Positions 5,327-6,176 of a stretch of DNA of 6,176 bases are shown piece by piece. This stretch comes from Clostridia bacterium (GTDB lineage: Bacteria > Bacillota > Clostridia > Oscillospirales > CAG-272): contig JAFTHJ010000031.1 of NCBI GenBank assembly GCA_017457465.1, forward strand, positions 1-6,176, written 5' to 3'. The notes under the pieces are model-generated. The model searched no databases, was not told the origin of the DNA, and saw nothing but the letters and a program-made list of their open reading frames with translations. Both the position numbers and the translations under genes were made by a program. The stretch's first letter is position 1; each line of letters opens with the position of its first letter.

Positions 5327-5372
5327 TTGAAAATTTCTAAAAAATAATTAAAAGGAGCATTGAATTCATATT

Positions 5373-6176
5373 ATGAATATCCCCTTATATATCGCCGTAA
5401 TGGCGGTACTTCTTCTCTTCTCGGCTTACTTTTCGGCAACAGAGACAGCGTTTTCATCTTTGAGTAAAACAAGGCTTAAGGTCATGAGCGAGGAAAGCAA
5501 AAAAGCCGCTCTCGCCTATAAGATATCCGAGAATTACGACAAGCTTATCTCCACCGTGCTTATCGGTAACAACATAGTTAACATAGCTCTCGCGTCTTTG
5601 GTTACGGTACTCTTCGTTCACCTCATAGGCGAGGGTATCGGCGCTACTGTATCAACTGTAGTTATAACCGTTATTGTTCTTATCTTCGGCGAGGTAACCC
5701 CAAAGGGCATCGCGAAGAACAATCCCGAGGGCTTTGCGGTATTCTCCGCCCCGATAATAAATGTACTTATAGTCTTTTTCACACCTCTTTCATTCCTTTT
5801 CTCCAAGCTCAAAAACCTTATGTCAAAGTTGTTCAAGAGCAAAAAGAGCGCGGGAATGTCGCAGGAGGAGCTTCTCCTTATAGTTGACGAGGTTGAGCAG
5901 GAGGGCGTTATTGACGAGGACGAAAGTGAGCTTCTGCATAACGCTATCGAGTTCTCCGAGCTTTGCGCCGAGGACATTCTCACTCACAGAGTGGACCTTG
6001 AGGCGGTTTCTATAGACGCCGACAAGAAAGAGATAGCGCACGTTTTCTCCACAACAAAATTCTCAAGACTTCTTGTTTACGAGGATACTATCGACAAAAT
6101 AGTCGGCGTTATACACCAAAAGGACTTCTATTCCGAAACGGCTATCACAAGACAGTCTATCAGGGATATTATGTCC
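5373..6176 (+). CDS. CNNM/CorC-family transporter with DUF21 and CBS domains, 5' part (runs off the right edge)
   Basis: The 268 visible codons encode an inner-membrane protein of the CNNM/CorC (HlyC-type) family, members of which mediate Mg2+ (and Co2+) movement; bacterial relatives such as MpfA act in Mg2+ export. The DUF21 membrane domain occupies about residues 1-145, with helices near 4-22, 60-84, 91-107 and 122-145. Family motifs are FSATETAFSSL (20-30), IGNNIVNIALAS (64-75) and FGEVTPKGIAKNNPE (105-119). A charged linker (SKLFKSKKS) leads to an acidic helical stretch (about 163-197, with EEL, DEVEQEG and DEDESELL), then the first CBS domain from DILTHRVDLEAV (about 201). The visible part ends at RDIMS, where the second CBS repeat would start; the C-terminal corC_HlyC domain is not seen. 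Its AAAGGAG site lies 15 nt before the ATG, longer than usual, with an ATTCA/TGAAT inverted repeat between that could draw them together; an in-frame TGA at 5361 excludes a much earlier start. A structured leader with an attenuator precedes it. Confidence 0.93.
   Translation, partial: MNIPLYIAVMAVLLLFSAYFSATETAFSSLSKTRLKVMSEESKKAALAYKISENYDKLISTVLIGNNIVNIALASLVTVLFVHLIGEGIGATVSTVVITVIVLIFGEVTPKGIAKNNPEGFAVFSAPIINVLIVFFTPLSFLFSKLKNLMSKLFKSKKSAGMSQEELLLIVDEVEQEGVIDEDESELLHNAIEFSELCAEDILTHRVDLEAVSIDADKKEIAHVFSTTKFSRLLVYEDTIDKIVGVIHQKDFYSETAITRQSIRDIMS

Larger units (their letters stand above)
5176..5372 (+). promoter_or_regulatory. Structured 5' leader of the transporter mRNA
   Basis: This roughly 197-nt stretch lies between the predicted start site and the transporter ATG. 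It holds a GGAGG site (5190-5194), a 20-codon reading frame (5207-5269), a 6-bp stem inside that frame (ACAGTT 5217-5222 with AACTGT 5234-5239), a terminator-like hairpin (5270-5311), a second hairpin (5312-5326), and the transporter ribosome site AAAGGAG (5351-5357). I looked for the conserved parts of the M-box, yybP-ykoY manganese, NiCo, fluoride, c-di-GMP and guanidine riboswitches and recognised none. The arrangement is typical of transcription attenuation. Whether the sensor is RNA, a leader peptide or a protein cannot be decided from sequence. A separate small RNA of about 135 nt ending at the first hairpin is an alternative. Confidence 0.6.

Overview
The window reads as a chromosomal segment of an anaerobic Clostridia-type Bacillota, probably a gut bacterium. 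The evidence is strong AGGAGG-type ribosome sites, sigma-A (TTGACA/TATAAT-like) promoters with 17-bp spacers, long-stem intrinsic terminators with T tracts, an oxygen-sensitive iron-sulfur serine dehydratase, and interchangeable small sugar-catabolism genes. The genus cannot be fixed from the sequence alone. No tRNA, rRNA, CRISPR array, insertion sequence or attachment site is visible.

Layout. (1) The left 1.5 kb is on the minus strand: a single-chain [4Fe-4S] L-serine ammonia-lyase (304-1509, GTG start), then 72 bp downstream the first 77 codons of a small unidentified membrane protein that runs off the left edge. A perfect 16-bp palindrome lies between them. (2) A 139-bp divergent intergenic region holds a near-consensus promoter for the rightward genes and, just downstream of its predicted start site, an imperfect 20-bp palindrome that looks like a repressor operator. 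(3) A rightward three-gene operon follows: a short Gfo/Idh/MocA-like oxidoreductase (1649-2497), an Amidohydro_2-type metal-dependent hydrolase (2587-3645), and an L-arabinose/L-fucose isomerase-superfamily protein with all four metal ligands apparently present (3671-5065). It closes at a very strong intrinsic terminator (5077-5112). (4) A 307-bp stretch without a conventional gene is densely regulatory: terminator, consensus-like promoter, a roughly 200-nt leader containing a 20-codon acidic reading frame, a second hairpin with a T tract that starts at the stop codon of that frame, and a third small hairpin. (5) The 5' 268 codons of a CNNM/CorC-family (DUF21 plus CBS) membrane transporter run off the right edge.

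How the genes may work together. The serine dehydratase turns serine into pyruvate and ammonia and is unconnected in obvious function to the rightward operon. The three-gene operon looks like a dedicated catabolic module for an unidentified sugar or sugar derivative: one redox enzyme, one hydrolase (lactonase-type families occur here) and one aldose-ketose isomerase. It has no transporter, kinase or regulator in view.

The most interesting point is the leader of the transporter gene. Five of the first nine residues of its short open frame are acidic, its stop codon abuts the 5' arm of a terminator-like hairpin, and the gene downstream belongs to a family of magnesium transporters. That arrangement suggests translation-controlled attenuation, possibly a Mg2+-sensing leader peptide. 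This is an inference from arrangement, not a demonstrated mechanism.
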